Positions 32,167 through 42,238 of a DNA stretch of 57,052 nucleotides are shown here, in pieces. Location of the stretch: the NCBI GenBank assembly GCA_017479985.1, contig JAFVBL010000033.1, forward strand, positions 1 through 57,052, in the 5' to 3' direction. A program made the position numbers and the translations under genes. Source of the DNA: Alphaproteobacteria bacterium (GTDB lineage: Bacteria > Pseudomonadota > Alphaproteobacteria > RF32 > CAG-239). The notes beneath the pieces were generated by a model. The model was not told the origin of the DNA. It was given only the letters and a program-made list of their open reading frames with translations, and did not search any database. Within the stretch, counting starts at the first letter, position 1, and the number at the start of each line of letters is the position of its first letter.

Positions 32167-33341
32167 TGAAAATCAGATATCCGAATTTGTGGGAAATAGC
32201 TAAGAAAATTGCTTTATGTGTTTTATTTATTGCCATCGGTTGGTATCTGAAAGGACGCTTATCACCGACGGCCGGTATGGGGGCCTACGGTATGGGCGAA
32301 GTATATGTTTTGGCACAACCGGTAAAAAATAAAGACATCGCTTCGTTTAATAACAAAATTTCTTATGTTGAGGCAATCAATGAAGTAAACCTGTTGCCGC
32401 AAATTACCGGAACGGTGGAAAATATTCTGTTTAAAGAAGGAAGTATTGTAACGGAAGGCGAAGTATTGTTTGAAATTGACCCGTCGAAATATCAGGCGGC
32501 ATTTGATTTGGCTCAGGCACGTTTAGATGCCGCGCAGGCCAATTTTGTAAAAGCCGAACGCGATTATAATCGTCAAGTCAAATTGAGTGATGAAAAATTT
32601 GCTTCCAAAGCAACTTTTGATTCATCGGAAAGTGCGTATTTACAGGCCAAAGCCGCCGTGGAAGAAGCAAAAGCAAATTTAGATGTGGCAACCATTGATT
32701 TGGATAATACCAAAGTTCGGGCACCGATCAGCGGTAAAATAGGTAAAGCATTGGTGACAAAAGGTAATTATGTTGTTGCATCACAAGTTATATTGGCAAA
32801 AATCGTGCAGATCAATCCGGTGCGCATCAGTTTTTCAATGACGGATAAAGAATATGCCGCCATTAAAAAACATAACTATAAAGAAGAAGATTTGACGGCG
32901 CGTATAACCTTGGCAACCGGTGATGTTGTTACGGAAAAAGTTGTCGGCACATTTTTGGATAATGCCGTCAACCCGAACACGGCAACCCTTTCGGTTTATG
33001 CCGATGTGGCAAACGAATCCTATTCGCTGATACCGGGGAATTACGTACAATCGGCAATTTCGGATAACAAGCCGCTGTATGCGATTACCGTTCCGCAAAC
33101 CGCAATCAATTACGATAAAGACGGCACATTTGTGTATGTGGTGAAAAAAGACGACGACAAAAGCAAAGAAAATGACTTACACGGTGTGGCAGAACAGCGG
33201 CGCGTGGTACTGGGCGATGCGATAAACAATACGGAACAGGTTGTGATGAGCGGCTTAACCGAAGGTGATATGGTTATTGTTCAAGGCAACATAAAAATTC
33301 AGAATAATTCACAGATTAAAGTCGGTGTGTTAGAGCAATAG
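32166..33341 (+). CDS. RND efflux periplasmic adaptor (AcrA/MexA-like)
   Basis: This 391-residue membrane fusion protein has an N-terminal anchor helix (IALCVLFIAIGWYL), a first lipoyl half EVNLLPQITGTVENILFKEG, an alpha-helical hairpin of about residues 110-175, and a second lipoyl half LDNTKVRAPISGKIGKAL. Beta-barrel and membrane-proximal domains follow. It links the inner-membrane pump to an outer-membrane TolC-like channel; no TolC gene is in this operon. There is no lipobox Cys, so it is membrane-anchored by its helix. Confidence 0.94.
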   Translation: MKIRYPNLWEIAKKIALCVLFIAIGWYLKGRLSPTAGMGAYGMGEVYVLAQPVKNKDIASFNNKISYVEAINEVNLLPQITGTVENILFKEGSIVTEGEVLFEIDPSKYQAAFDLAQARLDAAQANFVKAERDYNRQVKLSDEKFASKATFDSSESAYLQAKAAVEEAKANLDVATIDLDNTKVRAPISGKIGKALVTKGNYVVASQVILAKIVQINPVRISFSMTDKEYAAIKKHNYKEEDLTARITLATGDVVTEKVVGTFLDNAVNPNTATLSVYADVANESYSLIPGNYVQSAISDNKPLYAITVPQTAINYDKDGTFVYVVKKDDDKSKENDLHGVAEQRRVVLGDAINNTEQVVMSGLTEGDMVIVQGNIKIQNNSQIKVGVLEQ

Positions 33342-33360
33342 GCGGAAAGGATAAAAGCAG

Positions 33361-36300
33361 ATGTTTTCTAAGTTTTTTATTGAAAGACCGCGTTTTGCCG
33401 TAGTTATTGCAATTGTGATGGCACTTGCCGGTTTTGCTTCGATATTTTCAATGCCAATCGGTATGTATCCGGAAATTGCACCGCCGGAAATTATGGTTTC
33501 AACCAATTATATGGGGGCCAGTGCCGAAACAGTGGCAAACAATGTCGGTATTCCGCTTGAAAAAGCAATTAACGGTATTGAAGATATGTTGTATATGTCA
33601 TCAAACTCCTATAATTCCGGTGCATATCAGCTTTCCATCGCATTTGAATCCGGAACCAATCCGGACTTGGATCAAGTAAAAGTCCAAAACCGTATTCAAC
33701 AGGTTGTCAGCACCTTGCCGCAAGAAGTTCAGAGTGTCGGTGTAACGGTACGCCGCCGTTCGTCCGACATCTTGGCATTTATGCAGGTTATTTCTCCTAA
33801 CGGAACATACGACAGCAACTTTCTGAATAACTACGTTGAAAACAACATTAAGGTTGCTCTCAGCCGTGCATACGGCGTCGGTGAAGTCAATATTATGGGG
33901 GCCGCAACAAGTATGCGTGTGTGGATTGATGCGGATAAAGTGACAGCCCTGAATATTCCGATAGAAACGATTAAAGCGGCAATACAGAGCCAAAACGTTC
34001 AACCATCATTGGGTTCAATCGGTTCGGCTCCGGGTGACGGGCATCAGGTATTGGTGTATTCGCTGGAAACAAAAGGACGCCTGAATGACCCGAAAGACTT
34101 TGAAAATATTATTGTCCGTACGGCAGAAGAAGGCGGTTTAGTGCGCCTTAAGGATATTGCACGCGTAGAACTCGGCTCGGAAAGTTATCTGCACAGTTCG
34201 CGTGTCGATGGCAAACCGGCGGTGGCGATTATCATCAATAAAGCATCTGGTGCAAACGCCGTAAACGCGATGAAGGCGGTGCGTGCCGAATTAAAGAAAC
34301 TTGAACGTTTTTATCCGGAAGATTTAAAGGTTGAGATATTTGTGGATACAACAGATTTTATTCTCGCTTCAATTGAGGAGGTATTTTTTACACTGTTTTT
34401 AACGTTTGGGTTGGTAGTATTTGTCTGCTACATTTTTTTGCAGGATTGGCGCGCAACTCTGGTACCGTCAATCGCGATTCCGGTTTCTATTTTGGCCACC
34501 TTTGCGGTAATGAAAGCACTCGGATTTAACCTGAATATCTTAACATTATTCGGCTTGGTACTTGCCATCGGCTTGGTGGTTGACGATGCCATTGTGGTGG
34601 TAGAACGCACGCTTTATCTGATGCAATCGGAAAATTTAAGCGCAAAGCAAGCGGCAACAAAAGCTATGGAACAGGTGTCGTCAGCAGTGGTAGCGACAAC
34701 GCTGGTGTTACTGGCAATTTTTGTACCGATTGCCTTTATGGGCGGCATTACAGGAAAGATTTATCAGCAATTTGCCATTACCATCAGTTTTGCCGTCACA
34801 TTCTCGGCCGTAAACGCCCTCACCTTATCTCCGGCACTATCTGCAACATTTCTGCGTCCGTTTGAAATTAAGAAAACCGGATATTTAGGATGGTTCAATC
34901 GTTTTATCAGCAGTGCCGCCAACAAGTATTTGGTAGTCATCAGCTATATTGGGCGTAAAATCAGCATTATTGTATTTATTTTAGGGCTTCTGATTTTGCT
35001 CATCGGCGTGTTTTTCAAAATTACGGCAACATCATTTTTGCCGGACGAAGATCAGGGTATGATTATGGTAAACGTACAGTTGCCGGAAGGTGCTTCAAAT
35101 GTTCGTACCAAAACGGTCAACGATAAGATTCTGGAAACAGCGAAAACCGAACCGTCCGTAAAATCAGTGTTGAATCTGGAAGGTTTCAGTATTATGGCGG
35201 GACAAGGCGAAAACGTCGGTTTTGGTGTACTGTCATTGAAAAACTGGGCAGAGCGCAAAGCAGATTCCGAATATTCGACAAACATTAAAAACCGTTTAGC
35301 GGCAATTTTGGGCGGATTTTCTGAAGCAAAGATTCAGCTTTTCGAGATGCCTGCCATTCCGGGGCTTGGCTCGACAAATGCAATGGATTTCAAAATTCAA
35401 TCAATGGAATCGACGGATATGAATGAACTGGAAACGGTTGTCAATAACTTTACGCGCGCTGCAATGGCATTACCGCAGATTATGATGGCATACTCTACCT
35501 TTAATGCGCAAACGCCGCACGCATATATTGAAATTGACCGAGAAAAAGCCGAATCCTTAGGTGTAGCAATCGGTTCGATTTATTCATCATTGCAAACATA
35601 TATCGGTTCAAGCTATATCAATGACATCAACATCGGCACACAGGTCAACAAGGTTAAAGTACAGGCGGACTGGAAATACCGCAAAGATTTGAGCAGTTTG
35701 GACAAGATTTATGTTTATTCCAGCAAAGGACAAATGGTCCCGCTCGGCAGCCTGATAAATATTAAAACGGTATTATTGCCGCGCGGGATCAGTCGTTACA
35801 ACCAATACCCGAGTGCAACAATCAATGCAATGACGACATCCGGCTTTAGCTCGGGTGAGGCAATGGCGGCATTGGAAGATTTAGCCGTACGAACTTTACC
35901 GAAGGGATATTCTTATGCGTGGTCTGGTGCCAGTCTGCAAGAGAAAAACAATCAGGGACAGATTTATTACATCATCGCCTTTGCCTGCTTGTTTGCCTAC
36001 CTGTTTATGGTAGCGCAATATGAAAGTTGGATGATTCCGCTGGCGGTTATGCTCTCGGTGACGGCGTCGACTCTCGGAGCGCTGCTCGGTCTGTTTATTA
36101 CCAAAATGTCGCTCAGCATTTATGCTCAGCTCGGTCTGGTTCTGTTGGTCGGTCTGGCAGCGAAAAACGCCATTTTGATTGTGGAATTTGCCCGCGATGC
36201 ACATAATGAAGGCACACCGATTCTAAAGGCGGCGCTGTATGGCACACGTGAGCGATTCCGTGCGGTACTGATGACGGCAATGACCTTTATTTTGGGTGTG

Positions 36301-36495
36301 GCACCGTTGGTATGGGCAACCGGTGCATCTGCCGGAAGCCGAACTGCGGTCGGTGTTCCCGTATTTTCAGGTATGATTATCGGAACGCTTGCCGGTCTGT
36401 TGCTGATTCCGCTGATGTATATTTTGATTCAGACAATGACGGAATACAAATTCCGGAAAGGCAAAGATGACAAATCCGCGGCTAACTTGCGCTAA
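33361..36495 (+). CDS. RND multidrug efflux transporter (AcrB/MexB-like)
   Basis: This 1044-residue proton-driven inner-membrane exporter starts with MFSKFFIERPRFAVVIAIV. It has the transmembrane proton-relay GLVVDDAIVVVER (the Asp pair of TM4) and the second-half AQLGLVLLVGLAAKNAILIVEFA, with large periplasmic loops after TM1 and TM7. It works with the adaptor encoded directly upstream (19-bp gap). The 3' end overlaps the rsmB start by 29 bp. Confidence 0.96.
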   Translation: MFSKFFIERPRFAVVIAIVMALAGFASIFSMPIGMYPEIAPPEIMVSTNYMGASAETVANNVGIPLEKAINGIEDMLYMSSNSYNSGAYQLSIAFESGTNPDLDQVKVQNRIQQVVSTLPQEVQSVGVTVRRRSSDILAFMQVISPNGTYDSNFLNNYVENNIKVALSRAYGVGEVNIMGAATSMRVWIDADKVTALNIPIETIKAAIQSQNVQPSLGSIGSAPGDGHQVLVYSLETKGRLNDPKDFENIIVRTAEEGGLVRLKDIARVELGSESYLHSSRVDGKPAVAIIINKASGANAVNAMKAVRAELKKLERFYPEDLKVEIFVDTTDFILASIEEVFFTLFLTFGLVVFVCYIFLQDWRATLVPSIAIPVSILATFAVMKALGFNLNILTLFGLVLAIGLVVDDAIVVVERTLYLMQSENLSAKQAATKAMEQVSSAVVATTLVLLAIFVPIAFMGGITGKIYQQFAITISFAVTFSAVNALTLSPALSATFLRPFEIKKTGYLGWFNRFISSAANKYLVVISYIGRKISIIVFILGLLILLIGVFFKITATSFLPDEDQGMIMVNVQLPEGASNVRTKTVNDKILETAKTEPSVKSVLNLEGFSIMAGQGENVGFGVLSLKNWAERKADSEYSTNIKNRLAAILGGFSEAKIQLFEMPAIPGLGSTNAMDFKIQSMESTDMNELETVVNNFTRAAMALPQIMMAYSTFNAQTPHAYIEIDREKAESLGVAIGSIYSSLQTYIGSSYINDINIGTQVNKVKVQADWKYRKDLSSLDKIYVYSSKGQMVPLGSLINIKTVLLPRGISRYNQYPSATINAMTTSGFSSGEAMAALEDLAVRTLPKGYSYAWSGASLQEKNNQGQIYYIIAFACLFAYLFMVAQYESWMIPLAVMLSVTASTLGALLGLFITKMSLSIYAQLGLVLLVGLAAKNAILIVEFARDAHNEGTPILKAALYGTRERFRAVLMTAMTFILGVAPLVWATGASAGSRTAVGVPVFSGMIIGTLAGLLLIPLMYILIQTMTEYKFRKGKDDKSAANLR

Positions 36496-37747
36496 AATCA
36501 TCCAAAAAATTTTAGAAGAAAAAATCTTTTTTGGGGATTTAAAAAAACAAATTTCCGAAAAAGATTTGCCGTTTTGCAATATGTTGATTCTAACAACTTT
36601 GCGTCGCTTGACGGCTTTACGCGGGATATTGCACGGTTTTATCCGCAAAAAAATTCCGCACAAGCATCGCTTGGCAGAATATCTGCTGTTGTGCGCTCTT
36701 GCCGAGATTTTGTATATGCAAACTGCCGAATATGCCGTAATTAACGAAACGGTGAAAGATATTTGCAAAACTTGCGATAAGTTTCTGGGCGGTATGGCAA
36801 ATGCCGTACTGCGCAGCGTCTGCGCTCAAAAATCAGCATTATGGCAAAAAGCCGACAGTATCAGTCCGTTGCCGGAAACGTTTACGGAAATCTTGGAAGG
36901 ATATTCTACCGAACAAATCCGACTGATTGGAGAAAGTGTGTTAAAAATTCCGCCGTTGGATATCACCGTCAAAGCAAATCCGCAAGAATGGGTAGCAAAA
37001 ATGAACGCATTGATGTTACCGAACGGAACTTTGCGTTTATTTAATCCGCCGCAAATACGACAATTGCCTGAATATTCGGCCGGTACGTGGTGGGTGCAGG
37101 ATTTTTCCGCCTCATTGCCGGTAATGGCAATGGGTGATGTCTGCGGCAAAAAAGTCATAGACCTATGCGCGGCTCCCGGTGGTAAAACAGCACAACTTCT
37201 GGCTAAAGGTGCCAAAGTTACCGCGCTTGATATTTCAGAATCGCGTCTTGAAACATTAAAACAAAATATGGCGCGCCTCGGATTTAATGATGTGCAGACA
37301 AAAGCCATTGACGCTCTTGAATATCTGCGCAACACAGCCGAACAATTTGATGCGATTCTTCTTGATGCACCTTGTTCGGCAACAGGAACTTTTCGCCGTC
37401 ATCCCGAAGTCTTGCACATAAAAAATCGACAAGATGTTACCGAACAGGCAAATTTGCAAAAAGAACTGTTGAAAGCCTGTGAAAATGTTCTTAAAGTCGG
37501 CGGCATTTTATTATACAGTGTTTGTTCCATTGCGCAAACAGAAGGCGAACGGCAAATTGAAGAATTTTTGCAAACCCGTAAAAATTACAAAATTGTGCCG
37601 ATTAAACCGCAAGAAATTGCACCGTTCGGAATATTGGCGGATTCACCGATTATGCCAAACGGTACCGTACGCGTTATGCCGTATTATCTGAACGAACAAA
37701 ACGGTGCGGATTCCTTTTTTATTTGCAAAATGCAAAGAATAATTTAA
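36467..37747 (+). CDS. rsmB: 16S rRNA (cytosine-967-C5)-methyltransferase RsmB family
   Basis: This 426-residue protein has an N-terminal NusB-like helical domain (residues 1-130) and a C-terminal SAM methyltransferase. The SAM site is VIDLCAAPGGKTAQLLA, the catalytic region is LLDAPCSATGTFRRHPEV, and the second Cys lies in YSVCSIAQTEGE. It overlaps the RND pump gene by 29 bp, an unusual coupling of a housekeeping RNA modifier to an efflux operon. A GGAAAGG ribosome site lies within the pump gene. Confidence 0.93.
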   Translation: MTNPRLTCAKIIQKILEEKIFFGDLKKQISEKDLPFCNMLILTTLRRLTALRGILHGFIRKKIPHKHRLAEYLLLCALAEILYMQTAEYAVINETVKDICKTCDKFLGGMANAVLRSVCAQKSALWQKADSISPLPETFTEILEGYSTEQIRLIGESVLKIPPLDITVKANPQEWVAKMNALMLPNGTLRLFNPPQIRQLPEYSAGTWWVQDFSASLPVMAMGDVCGKKVIDLCAAPGGKTAQLLAKGAKVTALDISESRLETLKQNMARLGFNDVQTKAIDALEYLRNTAEQFDAILLDAPCSATGTFRRHPEVLHIKNRQDVTEQANLQKELLKACENVLKVGGILLYSVCSIAQTEGERQIEEFLQTRKNYKIVPIKPQEIAPFGILADSPIMPNGTVRVMPYYLNEQNGADSFFICKMQRII

Positions 37748-37789
37748 TAAATTTTGATTATACTTACCTTAAAGTAAGGAGAAATCGAA

Positions 37790-38860
37790 ATGTTGCTGTC
37801 TTTAATGAATATGCTTATCTTCGGTATGGCGGGCTTTGTACTGATGTATGCGATGTATCGTCCGTTGCTGAATAAATTTACGCTCACACAGGAATTATCG
37901 CTGAAAATTTTGCCGTTTCCGTATATATTCGGATTGTATATTGCGGGCACAATAGCGGCATACTGTTTTGCCGGCGATAAAGATTTTGTGGAACCGCTGA
38001 CTTTGGCACGCGCTTTTTTACCGCTTGTATTTGCCGGACTGATTTATGTGACTTCTTTGTTGTTCAGTGAAATGGTATTCGGGATTGTGGTGGCAGCAGC
38101 GGTCGCCTTTACCGTATTATTACAACCGGTCGGTATGGCAATTGAGCTTTGGGGAATATCGCCGTATATTATGCAACTTTTGTTTTTTTTATTCGGCGTG
38201 GCGTTTTGCCTCGGTATGCGCATTTTCAACATATTGCCGCACACATTGGTAATAGAACTTTCGTCTGTTTTATTTGGAATTTGCATATTGTGTTTTGTGG
38301 GCGCCTCACCGTTGTTTGTTGCATTATGTGCCGCAGTTTTAATCGGTGTGTCGGGGGCCTTTTTAAGTTTAAATTACTACAATGTAAAAATGGATTTTGA
38401 TGACGGCGCTTGTGTTGCAATCGCATATCTGGTTTGCAATTTGATGCTTTTGAATATCGGAGAGTTCAGTTTTCCGTCGTGTGTCATTTTTACAATGTTG
38501 CTGTGGGCAGAACTGGTAATGGCACTGTATCGCAAATATATCCTCTCGCAAGGCGGAGCACTCAGAGAAAACACAAGCTGTTACGCCGGTGCCGACGTGT
38601 ATACATTGCAAGGCTTGTCGGCAAATGTCTTGCGCGTTTGTGCAGTTTTATTGTTTATCGGTTGGTTTCAGCTGTTTTCGGTTAATCAATATTCACTGCT
38701 GATTGTTTCATTTTGCTTGGCTTTATGGCTCGGCAATGCACTCGGCGCCCCTCAGCCGACAAGCTTGAAAGAAATCAATCAGGAATTTGTGAACGAATTA
38801 AAACAAAATATAGAAGAAACAAAAAACTTATTATCACGCAATAAAAAGGACAATCAATAA
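37790..38860 (+). CDS. Polytopic membrane protein, unknown function
   Basis: This 356-residue protein has about nine or ten hydrophobic segments covering residues 1-320 and a charged C-terminal helix (EINQEFVNELKQNIEETKNLLSR, seen in part as FVNELKQNIEETKNLLSR) that may be cytoplasmic. No transporter or enzyme motif is recognised. AAGGAGA precedes the start. It is coupled to the TPR gene: the stop and next start share TAATG. Confidence 0.78.
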   Translation: MLLSLMNMLIFGMAGFVLMYAMYRPLLNKFTLTQELSLKILPFPYIFGLYIAGTIAAYCFAGDKDFVEPLTLARAFLPLVFAGLIYVTSLLFSEMVFGIVVAAAVAFTVLLQPVGMAIELWGISPYIMQLLFFLFGVAFCLGMRIFNILPHTLVIELSSVLFGICILCFVGASPLFVALCAAVLIGVSGAFLSLNYYNVKMDFDDGACVAIAYLVCNLMLLNIGEFSFPSCVIFTMLLWAELVMALYRKYILSQGGALRENTSCYAGADVYTLQGLSANVLRVCAVLLFIGWFQLFSVNQYSLLIVSFCLALWLGNALGAPQPTSLKEINQEFVNELKQNIEETKNLLSRNKKDNQ

Positions 38861-40203
38861 TGCCGTTGAACGCTTGTTTGGAAAATATTCGGCGCTTTTT
38901 GTTTGCACCGGCAGAAAATACAACCGAAAGCATCTTTCGGGTAACGGTTGTAGCTTTTGAGGACAAATGCAATATGAACTGCGGACGGCGTTTTGCCGAA
39001 ATATTGAAACATAATCCGCTGTTTGAAGTAAATTTTTTTGATGAAGCTTTTCCGAAAGGTTTTTTAAATCTGCAAGGACGAAACTTTTTTGATTTTATTG
39101 ACCGCGGCAACAAAATCCTAAGCTCTACGCACTCGGATATTTTGGTTTGGGGATATGAAGAAAACGGCAAAATCAGGCTCAATTTTCAGATTGCCGACCC
39201 GTATGTTGTACCCAACGGCGATTTGACCTATTCCCTGCTGGACAGTTTATTCATTCCACTAAGTTATTTAACAACTGCCGGCAGTTTTTCCGAGTCCGTT
39301 TTGTTGGTGATTTGCGGAATTATTATCGCGGCCATACGCCCGATTACCGGTGACCAAATTCGCAGCAAACCGCAACTGTTGAAGAGCATTATCGAACTTT
39401 TGGCAACCGATACATCCCCAAAAGATATTTCACGGGAATTTATGCCTTATATTATGAATATGCTCGGAAAAATTTATTTGAGCAATGCGCAAAACAACCT
39501 GACGGAAAATGATATTGAAATTATCCGCAGCTTATTTGAAACCGCCTTGAAAGACCGACAGTTAATGACACATCCGGTCTGTTACGGCGGTGTTTATCAC
39601 AATATGGCTCAGCTTTTTGAATGTGCTTATAATGCCAAAACCGAAACAAACCGAACAGAATATTTGAAGATGGCGATTGCCTGCTATCAGGAAGCCCATA
39701 AATACTTAAACAAAAATTATCCTTATGACTTTGGGTTAATCTCGTACCATCTGGCAATTCTTTATTTTGACTTTTGGAAGCAAACCAACGATTTGCAAGC
39801 ATTACGCGATGCCGTTTTTCAGCTCAGAGAGGCGGAAAAAGTATACACCGAAACACAATTTCCGAAGTCGTGGTGTGTGGTTGAAGGTCTGCTCGGATAT
39901 TATCTGACCTCACTCGGAATGACCGCCAAAAGCAACGATATTATGCAATTGGCCATTAACGGTTTCCGCAATCAGCAACGTATTTTCGAACAACGCGTTT
40001 ACCCGATGGAATGGGCCGGTATCCAAGAAGAAATCGGACACATTTATTATTTACTCGGCAAACAGAATGAAGATGAAAACTTTATGATTGAAGCGCGTAA
40101 CTATTTCAATTCGGCACTTGAAGTATATAATCAGCTGAAAGCCAAAACCGCAAAAACCGAAACAGAACGTCGATTGGCAAAAATTCGCAATTATATCGAC
40201 TAG
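38860..40203 (+). CDS. TPR-type helical repeat protein
   Basis: This 447-residue protein has an N-terminal alpha/beta region (VTVVAFEDKCNMNCGRRFAEIL, DILVWGYEENGKIRL) resembling the TolB-like N-terminus of some signalling proteins. A hydrophobic patch lies near residue 145. About residues 195-440 are helical repeats with TPR features (YHNMAQLFECAY, AIACYQEAHKYL, ARNYFNSALEVYNQL). It is probably a scaffold or sensor working with the membrane protein translated just upstream. The exact role is unknown. Confidence 0.72.
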   Translation: MPLNACLENIRRFLFAPAENTTESIFRVTVVAFEDKCNMNCGRRFAEILKHNPLFEVNFFDEAFPKGFLNLQGRNFFDFIDRGNKILSSTHSDILVWGYEENGKIRLNFQIADPYVVPNGDLTYSLLDSLFIPLSYLTTAGSFSESVLLVICGIIIAAIRPITGDQIRSKPQLLKSIIELLATDTSPKDISREFMPYIMNMLGKIYLSNAQNNLTENDIEIIRSLFETALKDRQLMTHPVCYGGVYHNMAQLFECAYNAKTETNRTEYLKMAIACYQEAHKYLNKNYPYDFGLISYHLAILYFDFWKQTNDLQALRDAVFQLREAEKVYTETQFPKSWCVVEGLLGYYLTSLGMTAKSNDIMQLAINGFRNQQRIFEQRVYPMEWAGIQEEIGHIYYLLGKQNEDENFMIEARNYFNSALEVYNQLKAKTAKTETERRLAKIRNYID

Positions 40204-40253
40204 CTTGAATTTTTCTGTTTACGACATATTTTAGGCATAAAAAGGAGCAGAAA

Positions 40254-40856
40254 ATGATGCGATGCATAGAACAAGACAGCTTAAACCGCCGGCGGTCGAT
40301 TTATCAACTGAATGACCGATTGCCTATTTCCGAAAATTGTTTTGTTGAAACAATCGAAGCCTGTGTCAAACATTGCCCGACACCGTTTAACGTGCAATCG
40401 GCACGCGTGGCAATACTTTTCGGCAACCGACATAAGCTCTTTTGGCAGACCGTTTGGGAGGCTTTGCAAACCGTTATAAGCACAAAGCAAACAACTGCTG
40501 TCAAAAAGAAAATCGACGGATTTACGCGCGGCGCCGGTACAATTTTATTTTTTGAAGAAACAAAATCATTGATGACGCTGAAGAAACAATTTCCGCTTTA
40601 TGCCAAAAATATGCGGCTTTGGACTCAGCAAGCCAACGGAATGTTGCAATATATGATTTGGCAGACACTTTCTGAAAACGAGGTCGGCGCTTCGTTACAA
40701 CATTACAACGAACTGATTGAAAAAACGGTCAACAAAATGTTTGACTTGCCGAAAACGTGGGAAATTGTGGCGCAAATGCCGTTCGGTTCAATCGAATCCG
40801 AACCGGCACCGAAGACTTTTTTGCCGCTTGAAGAACGTATCCGCGTTTTACGCTGA
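40254..40856 (+). CDS. Nitroreductase family protein (Frm2/Hbn1-like)
   Basis: This 200-residue FMN-dependent oxidoreductase has RRRSIYQLNDRLPISE, TPFNVQSARVAILFG, GFTRGAGTILFFEE, QFPLYAKNMRLWTQQANGM and the C-terminal AQMPFGS / FLPLEERIRV. These are the conserved blocks of the small nitroreductase branch typified by fungal Frm2. Its substrates are not known from sequence. GGAGC precedes the ATG pair. It is convergent with dapE. Confidence 0.88.
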   Translation: MMRCIEQDSLNRRRSIYQLNDRLPISENCFVETIEACVKHCPTPFNVQSARVAILFGNRHKLFWQTVWEALQTVISTKQTTAVKKKIDGFTRGAGTILFFEETKSLMTLKKQFPLYAKNMRLWTQQANGMLQYMIWQTLSENEVGASLQHYNELIEKTVNKMFDLPKTWEIVAQMPFGSIESEPAPKTFLPLEERIRVLR

Positions 40857-40860
40857 TTAT

Positions 40861-41994
40861 TTATTTGAAAAATATTTTAAGAAAATCGCTGTACACAGCA
40901 TACAGCGTTTCTATATTTTGCACCGATTCGCACTCATCGGCTTTATGAATGGTCGCATTGGTCAAACCGTATTCGACCACCGGACAATAATCTTTAACAA
41001 AACGCGCATCGGAAGTACCGCCTGCCGTTGAAAACTGCGGCATTTTACCCGTATGTGCCATAATGATTTTCTGCAAATTTATAATATTATCATCAATCGG
41101 ACTCAAAAAAGATTCACCGATATATTCTGCCGTAAAGTCAAATTTCCCGTCGGTAAGGCAAATGTGTTTTTGTACCCAATCTTCAATACTTGCATAAGTA
41201 TGTTCGGAATTAAAACGAATATCTACGGTTGCCTGTGCCTGCATCGGCACAACATTTGTCGCCCGATTGCCGATATCAATTGTTGCAATCTGCATTGTTG
41301 AAGGTGCGAAAAAGGCATTACCGTTGTCAAGGATATCATTTTGCATTCGATAGAGTAAATTAACCAAATTATGAGCCGGATTATCTTCAGGTACCGAATA
41401 AGCCGTATGCCCGCCTTGTCCGTGAGAGATGATATGCAAAACAATATCGCCGCGGCGTCCGACTTTAATTTCGTCGCCCATCGTCAACGGATTTGACGGT
41501 TCACCGACCAACGCAAAATCAAAAATTTCGCCTTCTTGATGCAGCATTTGCAAAATTTTCCGCGTCCCTTCAACCAACGGTTCTTCTTCATCGGAAGAAA
41601 CAATCACGGTTATTTTTCCCTTGAAATCGGCAACTTTTACAAAATCGGTGCAAGCTTGAGCAAAACACGCCAGTCCGCCTTTCATATCGGCAATACCGCG
41701 CCCATAGACGATTCCGTCATCAATTTCTGCGGCAAACGGCGGAAAACGCCATTCATCAGGATTTGCCGGCACAACATCAATATGTCCGGCAAACAAAAAA
41801 TGCGGATGACCAACACCATAAGCTGCACAAAGCGTACGAATCAAACGACCGTCGTCACTCGGAAAATCAATCAACCGCGCGGTAAATCCGTTCTGTCGGA
41901 AATAATCACACATAAAATCCAAGGCTTCGTTTGCCTGTCCGCTCAAGCACGGAAATTGCACCAATTTTCGGCATAAATCTGTAAGTTTTGACAT
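40861..41994 (-). CDS. dapE: Succinyl-diaminopimelate desuccinylase
   Basis: DapE hydrolyses N-succinyl-LL-diaminopimelate in lysine and meso-DAP (cell wall) synthesis. Visible are FLFAGHIDVVPA (zinc His and Asp), YGRGIADMKGGLACF (bridging Asp), SSDEEEP (catalytic Glu) and the C-terminal zinc His in NATIHKADE. The 377 residues are normal. The start has AGGAACG upstream. Confidence 0.95.
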   Translation of the reverse strand: MSKLTDLCRKLVQFPCLSGQANEALDFMCDYFRQNGFTARLIDFPSDDGRLIRTLCAAYGVGHPHFLFAGHIDVVPANPDEWRFPPFAAEIDDGIVYGRGIADMKGGLACFAQACTDFVKVADFKGKITVIVSSDEEEPLVEGTRKILQMLHQEGEIFDFALVGEPSNPLTMGDEIKVGRRGDIVLHIISHGQGGHTAYSVPEDNPAHNLVNLLYRMQNDILDNGNAFFAPSTMQIATIDIGNRATNVVPMQAQATVDIRFNSEHTYASIEDWVQKHICLTDGKFDFTAEYIGESFLSPIDDNIINLQKIIMAHTGKMPQFSTAGGTSDARFVKDYCPVVEYGLTNATIHKADECESVQNIETLYAVYSDFLKIFFK

Positions 41995-42088
41995 CGTTCC
42001 TCCGTTTGTTGTGTATTATACCGTAAATTTTTTATTTGACAATTAAGAATTTTACGATAAGAATTAAAAAAGTTTTTAAGGAAATCAG

Positions 42089-42151
42089 ATGAATACCGTG
42101 ACAAAATACATCTTTAACCTTTTTCAGCGCAAAATTATTTTGCGACGATGA
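42089..42151 (+). CDS. Possible 20-codon leader peptide before the GNAT gene
   Basis: AAGGAAAT precedes ATG 42089 and opens a 20-codon basic frame (MNTVTKYIFNLFQRKIILRR). Its end overlaps a hairpin CGCAAAA-TTA-TTTTGCG (42128-42144), followed downstream by a T-rich run. This is the layout of a leader peptide or attenuator, but the amino acids give no clear regulatory signal. Low certainty. Confidence 0.3.
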   Translation: MNTVTKYIFNLFQRKIILRR

Positions 42152-42238
42152 TTTTCTTTGTTTTTTTTCAGACTATATAATATGAGATTTTAATTTTACA
42201 AAACGGCGGCGCGCGCCGATAAAAAAACGGAGAAAAAA

